DNA from: Cyanobacteria bacterium SZAS LIN-3
Lineage (GTDB): Bacteria; Cyanobacteriota; Vampirovibrionia; Obscuribacterales; Obscuribacteraceae
DNA: 35,294 nucleotides
Direction of reading: 5' to 3'
NCBI GenBank assembly: GCA_018266215.1
Contig: JAFEAV010000067.1
Span: forward strand, 1 to 35,294
Every line of letters starts with the position of its first letter. Position 1 is the stretch's first letter. The notes below the pieces were generated by a model. It was not told the origin of the DNA, made no database searches, and worked only from the letters and a program-made list of their open reading frames with translations. This document shows positions 23,863 through 32,120 of this stretch, piece by piece. Both the position numbers and the translations under genes were made by a program.

Positions 23863-24603
23863 GTGCATCCTTTGAAATGCGCCCCAGGCGCCGTCCTGAC
23901 CTGTCTTTGCCTCGGCCTTTCGCTGCTGGGCTCGCCCGCCGGCCAGGCTCTGCCGGCTGCCGATATCGACTCCATTGTGCAGAAAATCGATGCCGGCAAG
24001 CAGGTGCTGACGCCGATCGAAAAGGGCATCGAATACTGCGACGAGAAAGAATACAGAGAAAATTTCGCCCGGGCCTGTGCCGAGGGGCGCAAGGCCATCG
24101 ACCGCGCGCTGGAAGCCAATAAAAACAAGGATGATGCGGCCAGAACCAACCTGGCTATAGTCTCGGACCTTGATGAAACACTGCTGGATAACCGGCCTTT
24201 CTTCAAGACAATCAAAAACGAAAGCGAAGCGCAAATCGACTGGAGCGCCTTTGAAAACTGGCAAAAAACCTGCCAGGCGCAGCCGCTCAAACCCACTCTG
24301 GAGCTTCTGTCCTACGCCCGCAGCAAGGGTGTGGCCATATTTTTCGTCACCGGCCGCATGGAAAGATTGCGTCGCCAGACGATTCAAAATCTGGTCAAGC
24401 ATGGTATCGCCTATGATGGCCTCTATATGCGCGCCAACGGCGACGAACAGAGCGCTTCAACCATGAAAAGCGCCTACCGCAAGCAGATTGAGGACATGGG
24501 CTTCGAAATCGTGGTCAATATCGGCGACCAGTATTCTGACCTCTGGGGCGGCCACGCGGTGGACTGCGAAAAGCTGCCCAACAAGATCTATTACATCCAC
24601 TGA
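23863..24603 (+). CDS. HAD-family acid phosphatase, class B-like, exported
   Basis: The 246-residue product starts at a GTG, one base after the previous stop, and has an N-terminal hydrophobic signal (PGAVLTCLCLGLSLLGSPAG). HAD motif I is SDLDETLLDN with D102 as nucleophile and D104. Motif II is FFVTGR (T163). A lysine for motif III is K202 or K207. Motif IV is NIGDQYSDLWGG with D222 and D226. This pattern is that of acid phosphatases of the lipoprotein e(P4)/class B family, which remove phosphate from nucleotides and small molecules outside the cytoplasm. Substrate is not determined. It converges on the TolC-like gene with one base between stops. Confidence 0.85.
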   Translation: MHPLKCAPGAVLTCLCLGLSLLGSPAGQALPAADIDSIVQKIDAGKQVLTPIEKGIEYCDEKEYRENFARACAEGRKAIDRALEANKNKDDAARTNLAIVSDLDETLLDNRPFFKTIKNESEAQIDWSAFENWQKTCQAQPLKPTLELLSYARSKGVAIFFVTGRMERLRRQTIQNLVKHGIAYDGLYMRANGDEQSASTMKSAYRKQIEDMGFEIVVNIGDQYSDLWGGHAVDCEKLPNKIYYIH

Positions 24604-24604
24604 T

Positions 24605-26575
24605 TTACTGAGCTTTGACCAGACGGCCCGATGTCAGCGTGTCGTAGCTGATGACGCCGATATCTCTGAGCAGCTGTACCTGCTGGATGTTGAACTGAAT
24701 AATGGCATCGGCCTTGTCCACCAGGGCCTGGGTAAAGTCGCGCTGGGCGTTGATGACGTCGATGTTGGTGCCCACACCGTTAGCCAGACGTACCCGGGCC
24801 AGACGCAATTCTTCAGCGGACGAAAGCACGGCCTTGGTGGCCACTTCAATCTGGCGCTCGGCCGTCTGTGAATTGAGATAGCTTTCACGCACCTGCTGCA
24901 GCACAGCCATGATTTGTTGATTGATGCGCAGTGAAGCCTGACGTGCAAGAGCCTTGGCGGAAGCGGCATTGGCCGCCTGCGGAATACCCATATTGAGGAA
25001 ATTCCAGTCCACTTCCATACCTATCTGATAAGACTTACGCACCTGGCGATTGACGAGCTGTGGCGGATTGTAGACAATCCCCGAGTTGTAGACCTCGCCC
25101 GTGAGGACCCGGGGCGTGGTCGACGAAGCTGTGCTCGTGTACTGGGTAAGAGTGGGCGCCCCGGCTGTCTGCACCGCCGTAGTGGACGGCGCCGAGTAGG
25201 CGTACTGGCGGGTCAGAGTCTGACCGTTGCCTGCGTACTGTCCAAAAAATTGAAACTGGGGATACAGTGAGGCTACCTGCACCTGGATCAGGCGCTTGGC
25301 CGCCAGCCATTGTTCTTTAAATTGCTTCAATTCAGGGCGATTCTGAAAGGCAATATTGATCAGGCCGTTGATATCGACCGAGGGATCGATGAGGCGCACT
25401 TTGCGCACTTCAGACTCCACCGAAAGCAGGTTGACGGTGGCGTTTAAATTGAGATTGGTGGCCAGATCGATAGCCGAATTACGCAGACCGACCTCCTGGG
25501 TGAGCAGATTTTGCTGGTCTCGGGCCAGCTGCGTTTCCGATTGCAAGACCTGGAAGCGTGTGCCGGTGCCGGCCCGCTCCAATTGACGGTTGAGCTCGAC
25601 CTGGGCCTTGGAGACGTCGACGGCGCGGGTCTGAATCTGCAAAAGGGCCTGGTTGCGCACCAGATTGTAATAATTTTGACTGACTTGATTGAGGGCATCG
25701 TTTATTGATGCGCGATAGCCCTGTTTAGCAGCCCGGTACTGGTGCAAATTGGAGAGCATGTTGAAGGTGACGGCACCGCCCTGGAAGCCGAAATACTGGA
25801 AGCCGGCCGATATGTTGACGAAGGGATTGCCGAACTTAACTGGAATGACACCACCGACCAGCGAGGTACCTGCCTGGTACTGCGAGCGATAGAGCAGGAG
25901 GGCGTTGGGCAGATAGCGTCCCATCTGGGCGATGGTCAGCCATTTATTGGACTCCACCTGCTGACCCTGGATGCGAATGGCGAGATTATTGTCGAGACAG
26001 TAAGAAACCACTTCACGCAGCGAAATCGGTTGGGTGTAACTTGCTTCCAGGCGAATGGGGGGCAGTTTGCTTCCCAGGGGCATGAGCTGATCGCCCATGG
26101 GCAGCCGCAGTTCGATGGCTTCGCCCTGCAAATAGCGGCGGCGGAAATTTTCGGCCTGGGTGTTGATGACGTCGTAGTCTTCGCGGCGCTCCTTGGGACT
26201 GAGACCGGAGGCGTCGACCGGCAGGCCCTGGACGGCAGCCGGCAGTCCGGTGCTCGGACCGGTGGTGGCTGAGGGAATTGGCCTGAGCGGCGAGGGCACG
26301 CCCTCGGGCAGGGCTGTCGGACTGAAGAGATTAGGATTGTCACCCGGAGCCGGCGGGGTGATGTGATTGACGTTAATGCCGGAGTCGGCGGGATTCTGGG
26401 CCGGGGGACCGGCATTGGTGCCGCCGGGCGGAGTCTGGCTGCTGGCCGAGCTGGGCGCCTTCTGTGCGACCTGTGGCTTATCGGCGGCGATCACTCCCTG
26501 GACCGGACCAAAGCCTAAGATAACGGCCAGGGCCATTATTTTCTGAAAAGTGGAAATTTTTGGGGATGCCTTCAT
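24605..26575 (-). CDS. TolC-like outer membrane efflux protein
   Basis: The 656-residue product has a signal peptide (FQKIMALAVILGFGPVQGVI), then a Pro/Gly-rich region of about 100 residues. After that come OEP repeats: SYTQPISLREVVSYCLDNNL opens the first, and NYYNLVRNQALLQIQTRAVD lies in a coiled coil. The second repeat starts near NGLINIAFQNRPELKQFKEQ and its coiled coil includes ARVRLANGVGTNIDVINAQR, a typical TolC segment. These proteins form a trimer channel in the outer membrane and periplasm. It is longer than E. coli TolC (about 490) because of the N-terminal extension and a Ser/Thr-rich loop in the middle. No periplasmic adaptor or pump gene lies beside it. The isochorismatase gene lies upstream on the same strand. 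Confidence 0.88.
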   Translation of the reverse strand: MKASPKISTFQKIMALAVILGFGPVQGVIAADKPQVAQKAPSSASSQTPPGGTNAGPPAQNPADSGINVNHITPPAPGDNPNLFSPTALPEGVPSPLRPIPSATTGPSTGLPAAVQGLPVDASGLSPKERREDYDVINTQAENFRRRYLQGEAIELRLPMGDQLMPLGSKLPPIRLEASYTQPISLREVVSYCLDNNLAIRIQGQQVESNKWLTIAQMGRYLPNALLLYRSQYQAGTSLVGGVIPVKFGNPFVNISAGFQYFGFQGGAVTFNMLSNLHQYRAAKQGYRASINDALNQVSQNYYNLVRNQALLQIQTRAVDVSKAQVELNRQLERAGTGTRFQVLQSETQLARDQQNLLTQEVGLRNSAIDLATNLNLNATVNLLSVESEVRKVRLIDPSVDINGLINIAFQNRPELKQFKEQWLAAKRLIQVQVASLYPQFQFFGQYAGNGQTLTRQYAYSAPSTTAVQTAGAPTLTQYTSTASSTTPRVLTGEVYNSGIVYNPPQLVNRQVRKSYQIGMEVDWNFLNMGIPQAANAASAKALARQASLRINQQIMAVLQQVRESYLNSQTAERQIEVATKAVLSSAEELRLARVRLANGVGTNIDVINAQRDFTQALVDKADAIIQFNIQQVQLLRDIGVISYDTLTSGRLVKAQ

Positions 26576-26633
26576 TGCAAATGCTCTTCGATTTGTAGAA
26601 TTAAACTACTTACTAACTGACCAGTCAATTACT

Positions 26634-27209
26634 TCACTTGACCAGGCTTTGCACCTCTTTAAATTTTGCCGTGCCGGCCTCGACCAGCATTTCAAAAAGC
26701 GCCATTTCAACGGTCGTCGGCTGGGCGCCGGAACCGATCATTTTTTCCAGGCCGATTTTCTTATTGATCTCCGACCTGCTGGCAACCGCATCCACCACAA
26801 TATGGGGCTGATAGCCCAGCTCAAGCAAACCGTGAACGGTCTGATTGACACAGACATGGGTTTCTATACCGCAGACGATTATTTGACTGCGACCCAGTTT
26901 TTTAAGACAGGAAAGAAAACCGTCGGCTCCAACGGTTGAGAAACAGTTTTTCTCAAAATAGTGCCAGGGTGCAGCCGACTCCAGTTTTTTGATTTCGTTG
27001 ACTGTCGGCCCCAGTCCTTTTGTATATTGCTCGCTGACAATCACCGGCACCGCCAGAGCGTCGCAGCCTTTGACAAGAGTGACAATAGCGGCAGTCAGCC
27101 CACTGAAGCCCTCGATGTGCGGACGGAAGCGCTCTTGTACATCAATCACTAGCAGGACTGAATTTGCAGCGTTCAGAATATTCTTGTGCCGTGTCTCAAG
27201 CTCGCTCAT
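26634..27209 (-). CDS. Isochorismatase-family cysteine hydrolase
   Basis: The start at 27209 is chosen because GGAGG lies about eight bases ahead; a longer frame would start at 27272. The 191-residue product shows the family triad: D23 in VLLVIDVQERF, K87 in HYFEKNCFS and C120 in GIETHVCV. Between them lies VPVIVSEQYTKGLGPTV, a typical early loop. Such enzymes hydrolyse isochorismate, nicotinamide or other amides; this small form is similar to YcaC-type proteins of unknown substrate. It is cytoplasmic. It lies 58 bases upstream of the TolC-like gene and may be its operon partner. Confidence 0.85.
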   Translation of the reverse strand: MSELETRHKNILNAANSVLLVIDVQERFRPHIEGFSGLTAAIVTLVKGCDALAVPVIVSEQYTKGLGPTVNEIKKLESAAPWHYFEKNCFSTVGADGFLSCLKKLGRSQIIVCGIETHVCVNQTVHGLLELGYQPHIVVDAVASRSEINKKIGLEKMIGSGAQPTTVEMALFEMLVEAGTAKFKEVQSLVK

Positions 27210-27346
27210 ATGCGCCCTCCAGGCAGGAAAAGCGTAACAGCCTGGAAGGCTCAAATTGTGAGCCGAAACCAATAAAGGTAGCTTAGTTAGGAAAAACTCA
27301 GCTTCGATACTTGAATAAACAGTGTAAACAGGCCGTTATTCAAGAG

Positions 27347-27376
27347 TTTAACGACGGCGAGAGTTTGTGGTATAAG
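27347..27376 (+). promoter_or_regulatory. Promoter of tRNA-Ala
   Basis: A TTTAAC box at 27347-27352 and a TATAAG box at 27371-27376, five of six to consensus, are separated by 18 bases. The -10 box ends ten bases before the tRNA 5' end, a normal distance for a short leader. Confidence 0.55.
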
Positions 27377-27386
27377 TTCAAGATAT

Positions 27387-27462
27387 GGGGTGTTGGCGCA
27401 GTTGGTAGCGCGCTTCAATGGCATTGAAGAGGCCAGGAGTTCGAATCTCCTACACTCCACCA
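27387..27462 (+). tRNA. tRNA-Ala (GGC anticodon)
   Basis: A 76-base cloverleaf includes the encoded CCA. The acceptor stem is GGGGTGT/ACACTCC with a G3-U70 wobble, the alanine identity element. The D arm (GCGC stem), anticodon stem CTTCA/TGAAG with loop ATGGCAT (GGC at 27420-27422), and T arm with TTCGAAT are all present. The discriminator is A at 27459. It is followed by a short T run. Confidence 0.97.
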
Positions 27463-27608
27463 TTTTTCCATTCGGTGTTTTCAACAGATGAGTTTCCAGG
27501 GCGGTGTTCCAGGGGGCTTGCTAAGTGTTGGCGCGCAGCCGAGGGCTACATATATTAGACTTACAGAATAGTAAGGTCGCATCAGCTCAGCTCGGCGCAA
27601 ACGGACGG

Positions 27609-28454
27609 ATGAAGAAACAAGACCCGGTACTGTTCATTTTTATAAGTTCGCTGATTCTGGGCGCCGGTTTTTTGATGGCCACGGTGCACGTGGTCATGCA
27701 CGGCCCCGAGTACCTGGCGGCCTTTTTCACCCGAGTCGATCATCCGATTCACCCCGACTATACCGAGTACAACCTGCTCCTCAAGGATGTAGTCAAAGGG
27801 GAAAAGGTCGACTACAAGGCGGCCAAAACCAATCCTCACCTGACCGCAGCCCTGGCCAAGCTGGCCTCCACCAGCTGCGATGAATTTCCCACGGAAGGGG
27901 ACAAGCTACTCTACTGGATCAACGCCTACAACCTGCTTGTGCTCAAGACAGTTACCGATCGCTTCCCGGTCGCCGGCTATCAGGCCGTCACCAATGAAAT
28001 GAGCTCGCGCCGCTTCACTGTAGGCGGAAAGGCGATGACAATCAAAGATTTGCGACAGTTCAAAATCCAGCCCAAATTAAAAGGGACGACCAACGGCGAC
28101 ACCACTGATTGCCGCATGGTAATGCTGCTCACCGGCGGTGCTATAGGATTCCCGTCGCTCTGTGATCACGCCATCACGCCCGAAACACTGACCCATGACC
28201 TGGAAGACAATACCTACCGATTCCTCAGTCACAAGCGCAATTTTTACTTCGACAAAGACACCACCACAATTCTGGTCTCACCGTTTTTTCAATGGAACGG
28301 CACTTGCTTCCATCAGAGTTTTGATGAACCGTTTGATTTCGCCATACACTACAGCCCCGATAGAAAGAAAATCGACACCACCGATTTTCACCTGAAAAGG
28401 ACCTACAATACGCAGTTTGATTGGAGAGTAAATGACATTGCGACCGAAGATTGA
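27609..28454 (+). CDS. DUF547-family membrane-anchored protein
   Basis: The ATG at 27609 is favoured over a GTG at 27525, because it puts a hydrophobic signal-anchor (VLFIFISSLILGAGFLMATV) near the N-terminus. The 281-residue product holds the DUF547 core: DKLLYWINAYNLLVLKTVTD is the signature, preceded by VDYKAAKTNPHL. Later blocks are RQFKIQPKLKG and ISPYTT-free conserved residues such as LVSPFFQWN. Family function is unknown, perhaps a thiol-protease-like fold. The region after the helix is probably periplasmic. Its end overlaps the amidase start by 23 bases, so it heads an operon with amiC and coaX. Confidence 0.85.
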   Translation: MKKQDPVLFIFISSLILGAGFLMATVHVVMHGPEYLAAFFTRVDHPIHPDYTEYNLLLKDVVKGEKVDYKAAKTNPHLTAALAKLASTSCDEFPTEGDKLLYWINAYNLLVLKTVTDRFPVAGYQAVTNEMSSRRFTVGGKAMTIKDLRQFKIQPKLKGTTNGDTTDCRMVMLLTGGAIGFPSLCDHAITPETLTHDLEDNTYRFLSHKRNFYFDKDTTTILVSPFFQWNGTCFHQSFDEPFDFAIHYSPDRKKIDTTDFHLKRTYNTQFDWRVNDIATED

Positions 28455-30465
28455 AGTGGCCATTCCGGTGATATTCGCCGCCAGCGCTTCAATCTGCTCC
28501 TGTGCATCGACGGCTAAAACCGCCGCCCCCGGCCAAAGTACGGACCACCGCAATGCTCCTAAGCTGATCGCCATAGCCGAACACCTGCCGCCGATGGCTC
28601 CCCCCAGTCGGGAAAAGCCGCTTCTGGTGGTCTATCCGCGCGGCGGCGAAATACCCACGCAAAACTCCTTTGTCGTCGGCTCCACCGTGCCCGGCTACCA
28701 GGTGACTATCAACGGAGCGGCCGTGGCTGTCAACAAACAGGGCTTTTTTGCGCATGTGGTTTCACTCAAGCCCGGCAAAAACAGCTTCAGCGTGGTCGCC
28801 ACCTCCCCCGAAGGCGCGGCCGTGACCACGGTTGTGGAAGCGGTCAGAGAAAAACCACCGGCGGTAATGAGCGAGTCCATCGACAGCCTGGGATTTGATA
28901 AAGGATCAATCAAACCCAAAGACGATCAAGCTCGCACCGCCGGCGATATCATCGAACTTAGCTGCCGAGCCACTCCCGGCTCCAGAGTGACGGCCAATCT
29001 TGGCGGTCGCACTATTCCCATGGTCTGTCCGGCCGAAATGAAAAGCGCGAAACTAGCCGGGCACGGCTCGGCGGCAAATCAGACTACTCTAAAATCAAAA
29101 CTGGTGTCGAGCGGCATCAATCCCGGCCTCTCCGCCGCCTACGGTCAGATGTTTCAGCGCTACCCGGCCCATCGGCCGGACCTCTATGTCGGCCTTTACA
29201 AGATCCAGCCGGAGGACAATTTTGTCGACGCCCCGCTCAGTTTCAAAATACAAAAAGAAGACCCGACCACGCATCAGAAGAAAGAAACAAGCATCACCGC
29301 CGCAGCCAAAATTACGGCCTTAAAACAACCGCTGACGGCAGTCACCGTAGCCGACGATACAATTATCAGAACCGCCCCCGACGCCGGCCGCCTCACCCCG
29401 CTGCCGGGCGGAGTGCGCCTGCTGGTGGACGGCTTTGACGGTGAAAACATCCGCTGCCTTTACCGCGCGGGCAAGCATGTCTGGATCAAAAAATCCGCAT
29501 TGCAAATGGAGGAGTCGGGAGCACCGGCACCAAACTCGGTAGCGCGCACAATAATCGTCAAGAAAGACAACTTTGGCGAATCGGTCGTAATCCCGCTCTC
29601 CCAGCGCCTGCCCTTCACCATCGAACAAACCCTCAAACCGAACCGTCTGATCCTCAAACTTTATGGGGTCTCCGCCGAAACCGACTGGGTCTACCAGGCA
29701 CCGATGGAAGACGACAATGCCCTGCTGGTCGATAACGTCAGCTGGAAACAGCCTGACGACGGCACTTACGAAGTGTCCATCGATTTAAAAAACAACCGGC
29801 AATGGGGATTTTTTGCCGAATACGGCCAGGGCGAAAACGAAAACTCACTGATCCTGCACATCAAAAACGCACCGCATTTAATGCCCAGCGCTCAGACCGG
29901 CGCCGGCGGCAAACTGGCGGGACTGACAGTCTGTCTCGATCCCGGCCATGGTGGGGCCGAGCTGGGGGCAATCGGACCCTCCGGTGTACGCGAAGCCGAA
30001 ATCAATCTGGCAATCGCGCTAAAAGTAAAAGCGCAGTTGCAAAAAGAAGGCGCCACAGTTTACATGACCCGGGAGGACGACACCGATGTCTCCCTCGATG
30101 ACCGTGTGGCCATGGCTAAAGCCCGGGGCGTGGACCTGCTCATCTCCATACACAATAACGCCCTGCCCGACGGCAGGGATCCGATTAAGGAGCACGGCAC
30201 CTCCACCTATTATTATCATCCCCAGTCACAGGAACTGGCCCAGGTGCTCAAGGCTGCGATGGCCAAAGGCACGCAGTTGCAGCCCATCGGCGCCCGCTAT
30301 CAAAATCTGGCCCTGTGCCGCCCCTCCGGTATGCAGGCCGTACTGGTAGAGGTTGGATTTATGGTCAATCCCGACGAATATGCCCTGCTGCTCGACCCGG
30401 CTTTTCAGCAAAAGGCGGCGGCCTGCGTCAAGGATGGACTGATTACTTATTTTGGCCGCGATTAA
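28432..30465 (+). CDS. N-acetylmuramoyl-L-alanine amidase (Amidase_3), exported
   Basis: The 677-residue product begins with a signal ending in a possible lipobox (SICSC). An Ig-like or glucodextranase-like region (about 65-140; GEIPTQNSFVVGSTVPGYQV) follows. An SH3b-like part sits near 300-360 (TIIRTAPDAGRLTPLPGG), then an AMIN-like beta region (about 370-490). The catalytic domain covers about 496-677: H506 in LDPGHGG, E521 in REAEINL, H574 in ISIHNN, and catalytic E640 in LVEVGF. These are the zinc ligands and acid of the AmiC/CwlV family, which cut the amide bond to release stem peptides from peptidoglycan. It overlaps the DUF547 gene and precedes coaX by 18 bases. A GGAGAG precedes its ATG. 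Confidence 0.9.
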   Translation: MTLRPKIEVAIPVIFAASASICSCASTAKTAAPGQSTDHRNAPKLIAIAEHLPPMAPPSREKPLLVVYPRGGEIPTQNSFVVGSTVPGYQVTINGAAVAVNKQGFFAHVVSLKPGKNSFSVVATSPEGAAVTTVVEAVREKPPAVMSESIDSLGFDKGSIKPKDDQARTAGDIIELSCRATPGSRVTANLGGRTIPMVCPAEMKSAKLAGHGSAANQTTLKSKLVSSGINPGLSAAYGQMFQRYPAHRPDLYVGLYKIQPEDNFVDAPLSFKIQKEDPTTHQKKETSITAAAKITALKQPLTAVTVADDTIIRTAPDAGRLTPLPGGVRLLVDGFDGENIRCLYRAGKHVWIKKSALQMEESGAPAPNSVARTIIVKKDNFGESVVIPLSQRLPFTIEQTLKPNRLILKLYGVSAETDWVYQAPMEDDNALLVDNVSWKQPDDGTYEVSIDLKNNRQWGFFAEYGQGENENSLILHIKNAPHLMPSAQTGAGGKLAGLTVCLDPGHGGAELGAIGPSGVREAEINLAIALKVKAQLQKEGATVYMTREDDTDVSLDDRVAMAKARGVDLLISIHNNALPDGRDPIKEHGTSTYYYHPQSQELAQVLKAAMAKGTQLQPIGARYQNLALCRPSGMQAVLVEVGFMVNPDEYALLLDPAFQQKAAACVKDGLITYFGRD

Positions 30466-30483
30466 GGAAAGAGAGTTCTCACG

Positions 30484-31266
30484 GTGACTGTAAAAAACAA
30501 ATTGACCCTGGCCGTCGATATAGGCAATTCGCGCATTTCCTGCGGTTTGTTTAACGGCGATGAACTGGCCGATACCTATAATTATTCGACAAGCGAGCCG
30601 CAGGTGGCCGCCTCGCATCTCAAGACCCTGAGCCGGAAGCTAGATGGTGCGCTGATTTCACTCTCATCGGTCGTACCGGGAGCAAGCGAAGGTTTGCTCG
30701 CCATCTGGAAGCCGGATCCGGCTTCACTGTTTCAGGTCTCGGCAAAAAATCAAACTCTTTTGAGCGGGCTCTATGAAACCATCGGCTCCGACCGTATAGC
30801 CAATGCTGCTGCGGCTTTTAAGCACTACACCGTTGACTGCCCGGCGGCCGTGGTCATTGATTTTGGAACGGCCACGACACTAACGGCGGTGAGTCGTGAA
30901 GGTGACTTTTTAGGCGGAATGATCACACTCGGCCTGGCCAAAATATTTTATGCCCTGCACTGGCAAACGGCCCAGTTGCCGGAGTTGAGCGTTATCGAAT
31001 GGGACAGTCAGGCCTCGCCCCTGGCCTTCGACACCGAACGCGCGATTGAACGCGGTTGTGTTATCGGACACATCGGCCTGGTGAAATACTGGGTGGAAAG
31101 GGCAAAAGAGAATCTGCCGGCCGGAACACGGGTAGTCGCCACAGGCGGATTGGCACCACTGATAGCACCAGCCGCCGACGTCTTTGACGCGGTCGACGTT
31201 ACCCTTACGCTGAAGGGGATTAAGATTATTGCCGAGGAGGCAAGGGCCCGAGTGGGTCAAGGCTGA
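30484..31266 (+). CDS. coaX: Type III pantothenate kinase
   Basis: The 260-residue product starts at a GTG after AAGGAAAGAGAG. It has the CoaX motifs: VDIGNS (11-16), GSDRIANAAAAF (101-112), and VIDFGTATT (124-132), with ATP-binding ASKHA fold. It makes 4'-phosphopantothenate, the first step of coenzyme A synthesis, in the cytoplasm, and unlike PanK-I is not inhibited by CoA. One oddity: the conserved GGxIxPG is GGMITLG here, with Leu149 replacing Pro. It is the third gene of the DUF547-amiC operon. Its 3' end overlaps a small convergent ORF by 41 bases. Confidence 0.92.
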   Translation: MTVKNKLTLAVDIGNSRISCGLFNGDELADTYNYSTSEPQVAASHLKTLSRKLDGALISLSSVVPGASEGLLAIWKPDPASLFQVSAKNQTLLSGLYETIGSDRIANAAAAFKHYTVDCPAAVVIDFGTATTLTAVSREGDFLGGMITLGLAKIFYALHWQTAQLPELSVIEWDSQASPLAFDTERAIERGCVIGHIGLVKYWVERAKENLPAGTRVVATGGLAPLIAPAADVFDAVDVTLTLKGIKIIAEEARARVGQG

Positions 31267-31408
31267 AGGATTTTTCCAGCTCCTGGCGATAAGCTAAATT
31301 AGTGATGGCTTCAAATGAGTAAAGCTCGTCGTGCCAATAACTCTGTTCTTTGTCTTTCAACTCTTCCAAACGTTTGAGCAAATTGGCCGGTATCAGCTCG
31401 TCCTGCAT
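31226..31408 (-). CDS. Small charged helical protein, 60 aa
   Basis: The ATG is preceded at a good distance by an AGGA (GACGAGGAATCA). The product MQDELIPANLLKRLEELKDK starts with a helical, acidic segment and contains EQSYWHDELYSFEAITNLAY, and ends in a proline-rich SLDPLGPLPPRQ. There is no membrane helix. The composition and the ribosome binding site suggest a real gene, although it overlaps the C-terminus of coaX by 41 bases on the other strand. Function unknown. It would be transcribed from the 31409-31778 gap. Confidence 0.6.
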   Translation of the reverse strand: MQDELIPANLLKRLEELKDKEQSYWHDELYSFEAITNLAYRQELEKSFSLDPLGPLPPRQ

Positions 31409-31778
31409 TGATTCCTCGTCTCTCTAGTTTTAAAAATCTGCCATTAATAATGGTGGCAACCGATATTCACCACCCACAAATGTAGTGTAGATGCTTCGCA
31501 CAAAAGAGCAATTCTTGACTTCCGCGCATATACACTAGAAACGGCACCTCTGTGGGCATTCCAAAAGTGCAAGCAAATTCCTTTGCCTTAGACTAAGACA
31601 ATATATATCCTTGGCCTAAAGACAGATTTTCCGGCGGCTACCTTCCGCTTATATCGGCAAAAAATTTAAAGCGCCGGCGGCTGAAAGCAATTTGAAGAGC
31701 AAAATCGAGCCGGGCATATAGACCTTTGCTAAGATGGAATATATAAAGCGACCATTTAAACGCTCGCAGGGGGCATGA
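31409..31778. other. Intergenic region 31409-31778
   Basis: This 370-base divergent gap holds no convincing gene. It should carry promoters in both directions. Short dyads are seen at 31441-31453 (CCATT/AATGG) and 31587-31597 (CTTAG/CTAAG). CCGGCGGCT occurs twice within about 45 bases. No strong promoter pair meets both boxes and spacing; a TTGACT box near 31518 has a 15-base spacer, which is short. Confidence 0.4.
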
Positions 31779-32111
31779 GTGCTCACCATGAATCTCAAAC
31801 TTAGACTAGAACGTTTATGCGACAGCCACGCCTGGGTCAGGCTGCATTTTGCCGACGGCACAAGTCTTGTGGGTAAGCTCTTCAAGCAGGGCCACGACTA
31901 TATCGAGATGGAGACCTATGGCGAAACCGACAAGCGCTCGGCTCCGGAGTACGCCCGCCATTTGATTCCCCTGAGCCTGATCAAGTACTTGACCATCGAA
32001 TCGAGCTCTTTTGCCGACGTGGAGCGTAAACGGCTGGACTACCTGGCCCATCAAGAGCGCGACCACGACATCGAGCACAATCACGACGGCCTGCCCGAGC
32101 TGGAAAAATAG
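31779..32111 (+). CDS. Small Sm/Hfq-like protein, about 110 aa
   Basis: The start is either the GTG at 31779, with GGGGG seven bases ahead, or the ATG at 31788. The core WVRLHFADGTSLVGKLFKQG, then DYIEMETYGE, and later LIPLSLIKYLTIES has the strand pattern of an Sm-like barrel (DG in the first strand, G-x-L, then an IPLSxIKYL end). The tail is acidic and charged, with EHNHDGLPELEK at the end. This resemblance is my reading, not a database hit. Cytoplasmic. It converges on glmU with three bases between stops. Confidence 0.65.
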   Translation: MLTMNLKLRLERLCDSHAWVRLHFADGTSLVGKLFKQGHDYIEMETYGETDKRSAPEYARHLIPLSLIKYLTIESSSFADVERKRLDYLAHQERDHDIEHNHDGLPELEK

Positions 32112-32120
32112 GCCCTATTT
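32106..32120. terminator. Possible shared terminator between converging genes
   Basis: AAATAGG (32106-32112) and CCTATTT (32114-32120) form a perfect dyad that includes both stop codons. On either strand it can fold as a six-base-pair AU-rich stem with a short T-rich end. It is short and weak, so it is offered as a low-confidence bidirectional terminator. Confidence 0.3.

Noticed and set aside
25742..26272. A 176-codon plus-strand ORF opposite the TolC-like gene
   Set aside because: The opposite strand is a clear OEP protein; the plus frame has no family features.
27525..27608. Extended start for the DUF547 gene
   Set aside because: It would put a 28-residue unstructured stretch before the signal-anchor; the ATG at 27609 fits better.
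31587..31597. CTTAG-A-CTAAG palindrome in the 31409-31778 gap
   Set aside because: Short and without a second copy or promoter context, so it may be chance.
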